Part shown: in pieces, positions 8,961 to 18,421 of the stretch
Numbering within the stretch: the stretch's first letter is position 1
Layout of the letters: each line of letters starts with the position of its first letter
Made by a program: the position numbers and the translations under genes
The notes under the pieces: model-generated
Told to the model about the DNA's origin: nothing
The model's input: only the letters and a program-made list of their open reading frames with translations
The model's database searches: none
Assembly: GCA_004151065.3 (NCBI GenBank)
Contig: NWUY0300008203.1
Coordinates: 17,731-41,924 of the forward strand
Direction: 5' to 3'
Origin: Larix sibirica
Lineage: Eukaryota > Streptophyta > Pinopsida > Pinales > Pinaceae
Length of the DNA stretch: 24,194 bases

Positions 8961-9035
8961 AATTATGAGTCCGCATATAGAAAGATACTCTTGTTTCCAT
9001 TTTTTTAATTAATTCCTGTCCGTACCAAAAATCAA

Positions 9036-9697
9036 AGAGAGGGGAGCCAACTCTTCCATGGGGGAAGGTATGTTATAAGGGTTTTATGATTGGGATGTCC
9101 TTTATGAGTGGTGTTCCTTTCTCTACTTTCTGCAAGTTTGATCTCGAGATGAAATGTTTATCAGATCTTTTAAATCAGCGATCTGGGTATATAGAAATAC
9201 TTAATAGAGCTTCCTATGTGAACGATCTCTTTATGCTTGATAGAGTTCATATATTATTATAGTAGAGACCTATATATATAACTATTGTATGTTGGGCGGT
9301 TACTTGAAAGAGTTCATGTATTATTATAGTAATGACATATATATATATATATATATTGTTTGGTAGGTTGTCTTTTATGATAAGCAATCTCTACTTGAAG
9401 GTAAAGGTTGATCTCTACATATAGGTATGACCTGACAAACAAGGGTGTCTTTCCTTATTTAAATGCTACATTATAGTTTATTTCATGTATTGTTGATTGT
9501 GTGATATGGCATTATTTCTATTGGTTGCATGTATGTTTGGGAAGGGACGACTCAAAGCCTAATACCATAGTTAAAGTTGTGTGGTATCTATTTATTTCGA
9601 TCTAGTCGATCCCGCTTTCAAATTATAATAGATGATTATTGTTTGCATCAATGTAATGAAAGGTGGACGGGACGACTCTTACGAGCTTGATCCCCTT
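9036..9697. repeat. Repeat family copy A (662 bp)
   Basis: The block starts AGAGAGGGGAGCC and ends GAGCTTGATCCCCTT. It matches 11101-11895 in the same orientation for nearly its whole length with scattered substitutions. Internally it has one full ~100-bp unit (9198-9300) and a truncated one (9301-9366) in which the middle has been deleted between two GARAGAG words. It contains an (AT)n tract at about 9338-9357 and two GGGACGACTC...GATCCC-type words near 9545 and 9668. No coding potential is seen. Two direct copies could be the LTRs of a non-autonomous element, but no TG/CA ends, primer site or polypurine tract were found. Confidence 0.75.
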
Positions 9698-11100
9698 ATT
9701 CTTTGTTATTGAAAATGTAACTATGCACTGTTTTCTGGTGAGGAGCTCAAGGCCAAGGCCCCACTAGTAAACCTCCTAAGTTTTGTTATTATATTCCTAA
9801 GTTGTAATGGTTGATTATAGACTTAGGAAACTGAACGTTATGACCCAACTAAAATGATGGGGCAACATAATCCATTAGGGGGGGAGAGGTGAATGGCAAG
9901 GTAGCCATGAGAATTTAACTTTAGGGAACATGTATTATCTCAAATGCCACCAGAACTTGAGGAAAGTTAAGTAATTTACTGATTGACCTTAAAACACTTA
10001 TAAGTATCATCATTGTAAGTTGAGGAGAATGGTTGGTCACTGCAATATTCTAGTAAGTTATAGGACTTATCTTTTAGTATGAAGATAGTTTTTCTTAAAT
10101 GATCCTATGTAAGATAAAGATCTCTCTCTCTGTATATATATATATATATATACTTAGTTACTTACTTACTTATTGTTACATCCAAGGATATAATTAACAT
10201 AAAGAAGCTAAATGTTTTCCTTCTACCTTTAGAGAAGGAATAAATACTCCTTGAAGAATAAATGTGTAATTTGTATATTATATATATATGTGTGTGTGTG
10301 TGTGTNNNNNNNNNNNNNNNNNNNNNNNNNNNNNNNNNNNNNNNNNNNNNNNNNNNNNNNNNNNNNNNNNNNNNNNNNNNNNNNNNNNNNNNNNNNNNNN
10401 NNNNNNNNNNNNNNNNNNNNNNNNNNNNNNNNNNNNNNNNNNNNNNNNNNNNNNNNNNNNNNNNNNNNNNNNNNNNNNNNNNNNNNNNNNNNNNNNNNNN
10501 NNNNNNNNNNNNNNNNNNNNNNNNNNNNNNNNNNNNNNNNNNNNNNNNNNNNNNNNNNNNNNNNNNNNNNNNTGAGAAGAAGGCTGATATAAATATATAT
10601 GTATATATTTATATAGTAACAATATTTTAGTTATTATAATAATAAAATTATTATTGAAAAAGGGTGTATAACAATTACTCTGATATATTATACAAAAAAT
10701 TTAGTGTGAAAAGTATTATATATATATATATATATGGGGAACTACGTAGGTAGAAATGTTGTGTCTAAAATATAGTTTTTCCTTTAATGAGATATTGTTA
10801 ATGTTGTTATGTTGTTAAGGAGGGCAGCGGCCTCATTAGAGAGCCAAGTCGAGCCGAGCCTTCCATAAATTAGTGGATTTAATCCTTAAAATGCACCACT
10901 TCCCTCATTCTTCTCGGTTTGTCCCCTTGTTGGAGTGGGGCGCCAACTAAAAACTTTTGGCTTGTCTTCTCATTGGAGGATGGCACAAATTAGAGTGTCA
11001 TCTGTCACCTCGGATAAACAGACCCGATGTTTTTCCCTCGGGGCATACTTTCCAAACCGAATAAGAAAACCTCGAGTATATATATTTGTATGATCGCAAC
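9698..11100. other. Spacer between repeat copies, microsatellites and gap
   Basis: No gene is seen. It contains (CT)n(TA)n at 10119-10152 followed by ACTT repeats to about 10172, (TA)n(TG)n at 10278-10305 running straight into the gap, further AT-rich sequence with an (AT)n tract at about 10718-10735, and a somewhat GC-richer stretch at 10800-11100 with no recognisable protein in any frame I read. Confidence 0.6.
10306..10572. other. Assembly gap, 267 Ns
   Basis: An unbroken run of N begins immediately after a (TG)n tract, so the likely cause is an unresolved microsatellite. Apparent open frames across it are meaningless. Confidence 0.98.
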
Positions 11101-11895
11101 AGAGAGGGGAGCCAACTCTTCCATGGGAGAAGGTATGTTATAATGGTTTTATGGTTGGGATGTCCTTTATTAGTGGTGTTCCTTTCCCTACTTTCTGTGA
11201 GTTTGATATCAGGATGAAATGTTTAGCAGAGCTTTTAAATCAGCGATCTGGGTATATAGAAATACTTGAAAGAGCTTCCTATGTGAGCGATCTCTATATG
11301 CTTGATAGAGTTCATATATTATTATAGTAGCGACCTATATATATATAACTATTGTATGTTGGGTGGTTACTTGACAGAGCCTCCTATGTGAGCGATCTTT
11401 GTATGCTTGACAGAGTTCATATATTATTATAGTGGCAACCTATATATATATTGTATGTTGGGCGGTTACACGAAAGAGTTTCCTATGTGAGTGATCTATG
11501 TATGCTCGACAAAGTTCATATATTATTATAGTAGTGTCACACACACATATATATTGTATGCTGGGCAGTCTTTTATGATAAGCAATCTCTGCTTGAAGGT
11601 AAAGGTTGATCTCTGCATATAAGTATGACCTGACAGAGAAGGGCGTCTTGCCTTATTTAAATGCTACATTATAGTTTATTTTATGTATTGTCGACTGTGC
11701 GATATGGAATTATTTCTATTGGTTGCATGTATGTTTGGGAAGGGACGGATCAGAGCCTGATCCCATAGTTAAAGTTGTGTGGTATCTATTTATTTCGATC
11801 TGCTCGATCCCCCTTTCAAATTATAATAGATGATTATTGTTTGGATCACTGTAATGAAAGGTGGAAGGGACGGCTCTTACGAGCTCGATCCCCTT
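11101..11895. repeat. Repeat family copy B with three ~100-bp tandem units
   Basis: This is the same sequence as 9036-9697, but longer because it has three tandem units: 11263-11367, 11368-11466 and 11467-11567. Each unit has the order TACTTGAMAGAG, CCTATGTGAGYGATC, TATGCTTGA, TTCATATATTATTATAGT, an (AT) run and TGTATGTTGGG. The units differ by substitutions and (AT)n length. Copy A preserves one and a half units, so the array has expanded or contracted since the two copies separated. No gene is seen. Confidence 0.8.
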
Positions 11896-12285
11896 TAAAT
11901 ATATGATAGATTTTTATGTTAATTGTTGACTCAGTTTTTTATTGCAGTATGCGATCTCTGTAAAAATAATTTAACAGAGTCTGCTTATGATCTTTATCTT
12001 TGCTTGAAGAGAATCGCAGTATGCAATCTTTGCATACATAATTTAATAGAGTTTGCTTAGGATCTCTGCAATTATTTAATATGGTTCTTTGCATTGTTGG
12101 ACCTTGCACTATTTGATATCTACAATGTTATGTGATATCTACACATATCGATCATTATATTAACTGGACATACTCAACATTAGCTCGATCCTAATGGTTG
12201 ACAATACATATATATAGTATATTGTGTTATATAAATTTCAAGTGGGAAGGGACGACCTCAAGAGAGAGCTCGATCCCATTAGTTG
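11896..12285. repeat. Extension of the repeat family, 72-bp tandem pair
   Basis: GCAGTATGC followed by RATCTYTG and a TTTAAYAGAGT word occurs at 11944 and again at 12016, offset 72 bp. A further GGGAAGGGACGACCTC...GAGCTCGATCCC block at about 12243-12275 matches the words near 9540, 9668, 11747 and 11869. The block stops where the second LINE relic becomes readable (about 12286). Confidence 0.6.
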
Positions 12286-13100
12286 TGAGAGCTGGGAACG
12301 CTCATAGTTGATCCCTGTAGCACTTCCATTGACTCTTTGCAGCCAACACCTTACCGAAACAAACACATTCTTAAGACCCCATCCTCTTTGGATGAGCAAG
12401 CTTCTCTCAGCTGGCAAGATGATAAAGACCACTGGTTTGGTTGCCCATCCACAAGAAGGAAAAAACATTTTTGACGTACCTGATTAAGAACGAAGATTGG
12501 TATTTTTGCAAGAGACTTTCAATAAACTTATATGTTTTCCAAAACAACTTTGACCAGGGTGAGGTGGCCTCCCAAGGACAACCACCTGTTACATCAGTTG
12601 TTTAATCTTTTTTCAATTTTTTCCAAGAGCCAAATTCAGTCGTTTTTGAGGTAGTGGTTTGGTTTTAGAAAGTAACCGAGATACTTCAAGCCTCCATCCA
12701 ACTGATCCATCTTATACGGAAGGAGCATCGTGCGTTGTTCTGAAAACTCATCATTGACCCTTATAACATGAAAAATAGATTTTTCTTTATTAGTTTCCAT
12801 CCCAGTTGCTTGTGAGAAGGTGTTTAAACAATCTACATAGCATTGCTAGTCAACTATGACTCCTCGCCCAAAGATTAAGACATCGTCCATCTCTGTGAGA
12901 TTATGAATGTTGAGGATGAAAATCACTTTCTCTTAGACAAGGTTTGCACATGATGTTGTAGAGCGCACTCAAAGCGAGCTTTTGTGTAATCATGAAGGCT
13001 TTACAACAAAATTGGTGCAACCATAGTCCACCCAAAGCCCTCTGACAAAACTGGCATAAAGTACTCCAGATAAAATTGTATTCACAGAACAGTACATCGG
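12286..13100 (-). pseudogene. Second LINE relic, reverse transcriptase palm/thumb
   Basis: A minus-strand fragment of a plant LINE ORF2, clearly distinct in sequence from the one at 3212-8893. Readable pieces from high to low coordinate: MDDVLIFGRG (about 12890-12861; motif C, usually FADDVLIF), TFSQATGMETNKEKS, then GGLKYLGYFLKPN (start of the thumb), FSFLWMGN, LASREKLAHPKRMG and VLAAKSQWKCYRDQL. The last pieces alternate frames, one of which reads GWGLKNVF. The upstream fingers are too decayed to read with confidence, and nothing after the AAKS motif remains: the 3' part (zf-RVT onwards) is missing where the repeat family begins. At least one stop follows GRGVIVD. Confidence 0.75.
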
Positions 13101-13151
13101 ATAGGACATTGAAGGTTTATTTTATGTCTAAATTTTTGAATTTATGAACGG

Positions 13152-13230
13152 AAAAGTACATGAGTTGTTGCTCATTCAAACTTAAGCAAAAAAGTACACA
13201 TGGAGTTAGGGCTCATTCAAACTCCATGTG
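13152..13230. repeat. 38-bp tandem repeat with an 11-bp-stem hairpin
   Basis: AAAAGTACA...GAGTT...GCTCATTCAAACT occurs at 13152-13189 and at 13190-13229. In the second copy CACATGGAGTT (13197-13207) and AACTCCATGTG (13220-13230) are exact reverse complements. The word CACATGGAG is also part of the terminal inverted repeat of the element that starts at 13317. Confidence 0.6.
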
Positions 13231-13316
13231 CGTGAAACCAGGGTTTAAGCCACCATTACGTCATATTAATGCGAGCTATGCAGAGCCTCTTCTTCATGCG
13301 TATGCGAAGCCTAAGA

Positions 13317-13674
13317 TAGCCTCCGCACATGGAGGGAAAAAACGCCCTCGAGCGCGCTCGAGGGCGCCCTTGAGCTCAATTTTCGTGCATTTCCAGCAGA
13401 CCCACCTACAGCCTGGGCTTGCCTTCAGGCACCGATGCTTTCTGATGAAATTTGACAGCTACAGTACAAAACTGACAGCTGACTGCTTGGTGGCGAGAGC
13501 TCATAGGCAATTGCAGGCTCAGCGTGCTCAGTCTAGGTTAAATTTAAATTTACCCGCCCCCGCCTCCGCCTCCGCTTTCCAATTGCATGTGCGCGAAGGG
13601 GAGTTTTTAGCCCAGCTGATGTCACGTAAGGGCGCCCCTCGGAGCGCCCTTTTTACCTCCATGTGCGGAGGCTA
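13317..13674. mobile_element. GC-rich TIR element (MITE-like), 358 bp
   Basis: The ends are exact 19-bp inverted repeats, TAGCCTCCGCACATGGAGG at 13317-13335 and its complement at 13656-13674, each itself able to fold (CCTCC/GGAGG). Next to the left TIR is an A-run and a perfect 24-bp palindrome (13343-13366, CGCCCTCGAGCG core). Next to the right TIR is AAGGGCGC/GCGCCCTT with an 8-base loop, then TTTTT. The interior (GCCTCCGCC runs, CCAATTG) encodes no recognisable transposase; a 171-codon open stretch (13160-13675) crosses the left border and is not credible. If TA is the target duplication (TA before GCCTCC, TA after GGAGGC) it would be Tc1/mariner-like; 8-9 bp duplications were not found. 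Confidence 0.7.
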
Positions 13675-13719
13675 GGAGTGGCGACTGTACTTATTTTTCT
13701 TCAACTGGGTATTTATGTG

Positions 13720-13731
13720 GAGTCGCGACTC
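13720..13731. repeat. 12-bp GC-rich palindrome
   Basis: GAGTCGCGACTC is a perfect palindrome, closely followed by CGCGAGAG. It lies between the two TIR-element pieces. No function can be assigned. Confidence 0.5.
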
Positions 13732-13911
13732 GCGAGAGTGACATCTTTCAAGAATAAGTTAACTTGTTTCGGAATCCAAATTTTGTGATAATAATATTAA
13801 AATAATATTAAGTCACGTGGGGATTAATATGACCAGTCACCGAACTCTCGACAAACACAAAGGACAGTTCGAAAAGAAAAGGAAAAAGAGAAGAGAATAT
13901 GTCGAAGTTCN

Positions 13912-14035
13912 TACCCGCCCCCGCCTCCGCCTCCGCCTTCCAATTGCATGTGCGCGAAGGGGGGTTTTTAGCCCGGCTGATGTCACGTAAGGGCGCCCCT
14001 CGGGGCGCCCTTTTTACCTCCATGTGCGGAGGCTA
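13912..14035. mobile_element. Second copy of the TIR element's right 124 bp
   Basis: It aligns without gaps to 13551-13674 with four differences, each G or C here against A or T in the first copy. Here the terminal hairpin is longer and exact: AAGGGCGCCCC and GGGGCGCCCTT around TC. It starts directly after the single N at 13911, so the left part may be missing from the assembly rather than from the genome. Confidence 0.8.
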
Positions 14036-14133
14036 AGAGTGTCTTAAATATGTCCACATTAAATCACTCTTATTAAGCAGACCCACTTTAAACTGACTTT
14101 AAAAGTGTGCATTCATCCTAAATTCCCCTCCCT

Positions 14134-14276
14134 TGTGCCATCACATCCAATGCCTATCCCGATTCCCAAGATGCTTAAAATGTGTCATCACATCAGCGCC
14201 AATCCCAAGAAGCTTAAATTGTGCCATCGCATCGAGCGCCTATCCCAAGATGCTTAAAATATGCCATCACATCCAA
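14134..14276. repeat. ~40-bp tandem array, three and a half units
   Basis: Units start TGTGCCATCACATC-like at 14134, 14181, 14220 and 14260. They contain CCTATCCCAAGATGCTTAAAA. Unit lengths are 47, 39 and 40 bp, the last is partial, and the first has an extra GATTCCC. Confidence 0.75.
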
Positions 14277-14286
14277 GAGTACAAGT

Positions 14287-14602
14287 TTACAACTAAAGCA
14301 CGTTGGGATGAGTGCTTAACGTTCGCTTGATGGTGATTACACAGCCCCCAACGGAATAAATCAAACGATCTCTCACAAGTGCCACCTCGAGAGAAAGCGA
14401 CCTTTCGTTACTCCATCTGTTCCATTCCCGTAGTAATGATTAAAGACACAGAACATTGCCGCCGCATCTTTGCACACACGGATTCTCTTCACATCACCGA
14501 CCACGTACTGGTCACCGACAAGTGATGCTAGATGTTTTCTCTCAAATGACGTGGCAGACGATTCATCTCACAACACAACGTCGATACGAACATGTACCGA
14601 CC
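14287..14602. repeat. Direct duplication, copy 1
   Basis: It starts TTACAACTAAAGCACGTTGG and is repeated at 14663-14965. It is relatively CpG-rich and contains GACGTGGC and CCACCTCGAGAG words. No protein in either strand is convincing. Confidence 0.8.
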
Positions 14603-14662
14603 AAGGTTCAAAATTGAGGCCGCCAGGGCCCGTCAAAGGCATCTCAGCCCGTTAGTGAAGGN

Positions 14663-14965
14663 TTACAACTAAAGCACGTTGGGATGAGTGCTTAACGTTC
14701 GCTTGATGATGATTACACAACCCCCAACGGAATAAAACAAACGATCTCTCACAAGTGCCACCTCGAGAGAAAGCGACGTTTCCTCACACCGTCTGTAGTA
14801 ATGATTAAAGACAGAAGATTGCCGCCGGATCTTTGCACACACGGCTTCTCTTCCCACCACTGACCACGTACTGGTCACTGACAAGTGATCCCGGATGTTT
14901 TTTCTCAAACGACGTGGCAGACGAATCATTTAACAACACAACATTGATACGAACATGTAGCGACC
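14663..14965. repeat. Direct duplication, copy 2
   Basis: It repeats 14287-14602 with frequent substitutions and a few small deletions, one of them in the run after GTCTGT. It begins on the base after the single N at 14662. Both copies end at ATACGAACATGTA-S-CGACC. Confidence 0.8.
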
Positions 14966-16190
14966 TTGTGGATGCAACATTAAGTGATATCTTTAAAAAT
15001 AATTGCTTTCTTTTGATAATTTTAGAATAATTTTAAAGATCCCCATTATTTTATTCTTTATAATTTCATTCTCCCAAAAATTCCATGGCAAGTATTTTTT
15101 TTTTATTCCATCGGAGTATCAAAGTTGTGTTTTATTTTTTATTGAAAAAAATTGTGAATTTTTATTCATAAACATTAAAATTATTTTTTTATTTCTTTGT
15201 ATTTTTTTATAATAATTATGAATATTTATTTTTTTAATTTACGACTGTTCCTCTTCAAAACTTTGGAACACAAAAATAAAACTCTAATTATAAAGTGTAA
15301 ATTGTTAGATGTTTATTAAGATATTTTAATTATAAAATATTTTGTTCAATTATTTTTAAAAATTAATGGTAGCAATTTTCTCTTAATGATGTTTATAAAT
15401 TATATTGGAAACAAATTTTATTTAAAGACATTTTTCTTTCTAAATATTTAATAAATACAAATTAAAATAAATATATTATAATAGTATAATATTTAAAGTG
15501 TATTTTTTTGAATTTTTCTTCTTTTACTAAGTTGTAATTAGTTGGATTTCAAGTAGATCTGTAACGAAAGAACAAGTTAGTTGTTTATAATTCAAAATCA
15601 GAAGCTCATGTAAATCATTTTGGCCCTTTTTTTTTAATGTTTTTCACATGTTCACACCTTTTTTGGGAATTGTAATAAATGATGTAGCATGATGACCTCA
15701 TGTAAAAGGATTGTTTTTCTTAGGACTTAGTCATCAAAGTAATCACCCTAGAGTGTTTTTTCCTTGTTAATTATATGACCATTTTTAGCGACACATAATT
15801 TTTTATTTTTTCACTCAAATCCTCCAAAGCTGGGTTGGTTCAGTTGATGATTATGCTTTTGAGGGTTATTAAAGCCTAGTGTCTATGTATATTACCATGC
15901 TAGTCATAATCCTAGAGTCTTGTGAACATGCATTAAGTCCCCCTTATGAATTTTTTTCTAATAAAATTATTGATAAGGTGTTATTTTAATTGTAAAGTTT
16001 CAAATGGTCTAAAATAGGTTCTAGAGGGGCAAATTAGTTATGGGGATGCTCATTTTTGAACCCAAAGCCCCTACTTAACCCTAAACCCACTTTTGAGAAT
16101 CAAAATAGTGATTTTTAATTACTAATTTTGATTTTCTCTCCAAAATGAAAAAAAAGTGTAAAAAAATGGGAAATATGGAGAAAATCCAAT
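14966..16190. other. AT-rich non-coding stretch
   Basis: No gene, repeat array or element end was recognised. Long T-rich and A-rich runs dominate, especially 15080-15500. Confidence 0.6.
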
Positions 16191-16680
16191 TCCCAAATCA
16201 AAGGAATCTTGTCTCAGACATGTCTATGAGGTGTCAAGGTAGTTGATGATATTTTCTAGGTCATTAAAGATCATGTCTCAGCATCTAATCCAACTCTTAA
16301 ATGAAGATCCGACTCAGTCAGCAAGAGGGAGGCACATTCTCTCTATGGAGGGTGCATTTCTCCACATGGCAGCATGGTTGGATTTGGTTGGGAGAGGTGG
16401 AGGCCTCCCAATATGGGTTGGGACACCTCATGAGAGGTGGAACCCTCCTCTACCTACTTGAAATCCATTTGCCACCACTTCCTCAAACCCCATTCCACTT
16501 GTCTCTCTTGGTAATTGCGCCCCCTTGGGGTTTGTTGGCCATTTTTCCTATAAAAGCAACCTCTTCCTCCTTGTTTAGGATGGAAGGATTGAAGCTCTGC
16601 CAAAAATTTGTATCAATTTTGTTGAATTTGTTATGAATAAAGAAGGATTTGGAGTTTATATATATATTTTTTTATGTTGG
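16190..16680 (+). mobile_element. LTR-like segment with TATA box and polyA signal
   Basis: TATAAAA at 16549-16555 is followed 81 bp later by AATAAA at 16636-16641, the compact promoter/polyadenylation layout of an LTR. The upstream part has GGAGAGGTGG and CCTTGGGGTTTGTTGGCC words, as in many plant LTR promoters. Terminal TG/CA ends could not be fixed. Open stretches at 16243-16461 and 16301-16636 show no family resemblance. A solo LTR is the likely reading. Confidence 0.35.
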
Positions 16681-17057
16681 AAATTCATTTATGTGGGTTG
16701 AAAAGGTCCCACAATTGTTACTCTTAAATATTTTACTTGTGTCCTTTGGCATGAAATTTAAGAATAATCACATTCCATAGGCCTTTCTCATGAGTATAAG
16801 GGATAAATTGAGAGATTTCATGAATGAACCCTGAACAACAATAAGCCATAAATTCAAATTTAGAGATTATGTGGAGTCATGAGTTGCAATATCATTAACG
16901 TCTTCTCCAAAACAACCCTCACGTCATAGAAAAGTGACTTAACTTTATAGGCTAATTAAAGAAGGCTTTGTGTCACTTCATACGGTTTACACTAGAACCC
17001 ACTACTAACATTCTCTTTATGGTGAAGATAGTTGTAGAGTGATGAAGTGTGGGTGGT
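16681..17057. other. Non-coding stretch, nothing recognised
   Basis: AT-rich sequence without repeats or open frames of note. Confidence 0.5.
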
Positions 17058-18421
17058 TGTAATGTTCTGGGGTCAATCATAGATAATAGGGATAGGGTCA
17101 ACATGAAGGTTTATTTTGAATGAGATCACAAAAGAAGTACCGACTTTAGGTAAATTAACAAAGGGTGTAAGGATTTAGTATTGAAAGGTTTTGGGTACCT
17201 CCATCACATAATCACCTTGATGGTCATTGGATGACACACAGAGACATTACATAAATTTGATGACTAGATGAGTTGGTTTAAGAGTTCCTTAACCCATCTG
17301 CAAGGTACAACAAAGACATTTCAAGCACCCTTGTTCGAATGCAAGGCTTACCACAAACATTGTCGACTTGTATTAGTTAGACAAACCAAGAGAAGCTTGG
17401 AGGGAACTTACTAATGTATAGAAGGTTATTGTGTGAAACCTTGTCCATAGGCATGTACTATGCCATGAAGTGGAAATAATAACTAATTGTCTTATATTAT
17501 AGGCCTGGACATACTTGGTTAAGCATGCATTGGTTAGGTATACTAGGCACACTTAGTTAGATATACATCGACTAAGAGCACTTGGACACATGTCAGATGG
17601 ACATATGTAATATTTGTACACTAGTTCAGTGCACCTTCTACGTGTAGTTAGGCACAAGAAAATTGGTCTCACTTGGAGGAACCTTTTCAGTAACACTTCC
17701 TAGGTGCACTTGGGCATAGCTTGCAGGATTCACTTCAAGCACACTTGCGATAGGTGCATTCAGGTGCACTTGGAATGCACACTTGTGATACACACACTTG
17801 CGAGGTATAGTTGCAAAGGGTGCACTTGTTGGGAACACTTGCAATGTGTGCACTTTTTGGGCACACTTGTGATGGACATGGATGTGATGGGAACACTTGG
17901 GAACATGGGCATTGAACATACTTGTGATCACGTGGCAGAACAAGCATGTCACCATTGGAGATGGACGTCAGTGGACAAGCCAAATGGTCATAATTGATTT
18001 GGATGAGGGATTTTGGGTCCACCTTAGGAGTACGGGGCTTGCAAGAGCTTTGCAAGGCTCATATATATAGGAGGATGCCTCATTGTGCTAAGGGATACAA
18101 TTGTTCAAGCAAGAAGCATTCAAGTGCGAAGTGTTTTGTGATTATTTGAAGTACTAGAGTTGGAACAGTAGGGTGAATTTGCATTGGTTGAGTAAAAATT
18201 GAAGACTTGGTAAACAAGACTTGTAGGAGGCAAGTCTATGATAGTTTTAGGGGTTGGTTTGTATAAAATTATATGGAATCTGCAGGATGGTATCTTTCCT
18301 TAGATCCACTGTACTTGTGTAAAAGAGTGGTACATTGGTGGCCACCCTACCTTGTTGTATATTGTAAACATTCTTCTTAACAATCAAGTTTAAGGAATCC
18401 GACTCGGGTGTTTCCTGTACA
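17058..18421 (+). mobile_element. Possible long LTR (1.36 kb), gypsy style
   Basis: It begins TGTAATGTTCTGGGGTCAATC and ends CGGGTGTTTCCTGTACA, giving a TGTA/TACA terminal pair. A TATATATA box lies at 18062-18069, about 360 bp from the 3' end, and a TTGTTGTATATTGTAAACA stretch resembles an RNA end region. No primer-binding site was identified after 18421 and no partner LTR is in the window, so both ends are inferred. Confidence 0.3.
17500..17935. repeat. Degenerate CACTTG/ACACTTG minisatellite-like array
   Basis: The words ACACTTG, GCACTTG and ACATACTTG recur roughly every 15-30 bases, mostly as GGNACACTTG or GTGCACTTG, densest from 17690 to 17930. The regularity leaves open frames on both strands (His/Cys-rich on the minus strand), which are a by-product of the repeat and not a gene. 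Confidence 0.55.

Noticed and set aside
8900-9035. Target-site duplication for the LINE
   Set aside because: A CTCTA-type word near 8954 only loosely resembles sequence near 3195; matches are too weak to count.
10251-10630. Open frames spanning the gap
   Set aside because: They consist of unknown residues from Ns.
13160-13675. 171-codon open frame across the TIR element
   Set aside because: It crosses the element's left border and reads through both inverted repeats; the openness comes from GC-rich composition.
14134-14276. CRISPR-like array
   Set aside because: Units are contiguous tandem repeats with no unique spacers, and the window is eukaryotic.
17638-18055. His/Cys-rich open frames on both strands
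   Set aside because: They follow the ACACTTG word array and are on both strands at once, so they are a by-product of the repeat and not a zinc-binding protein.
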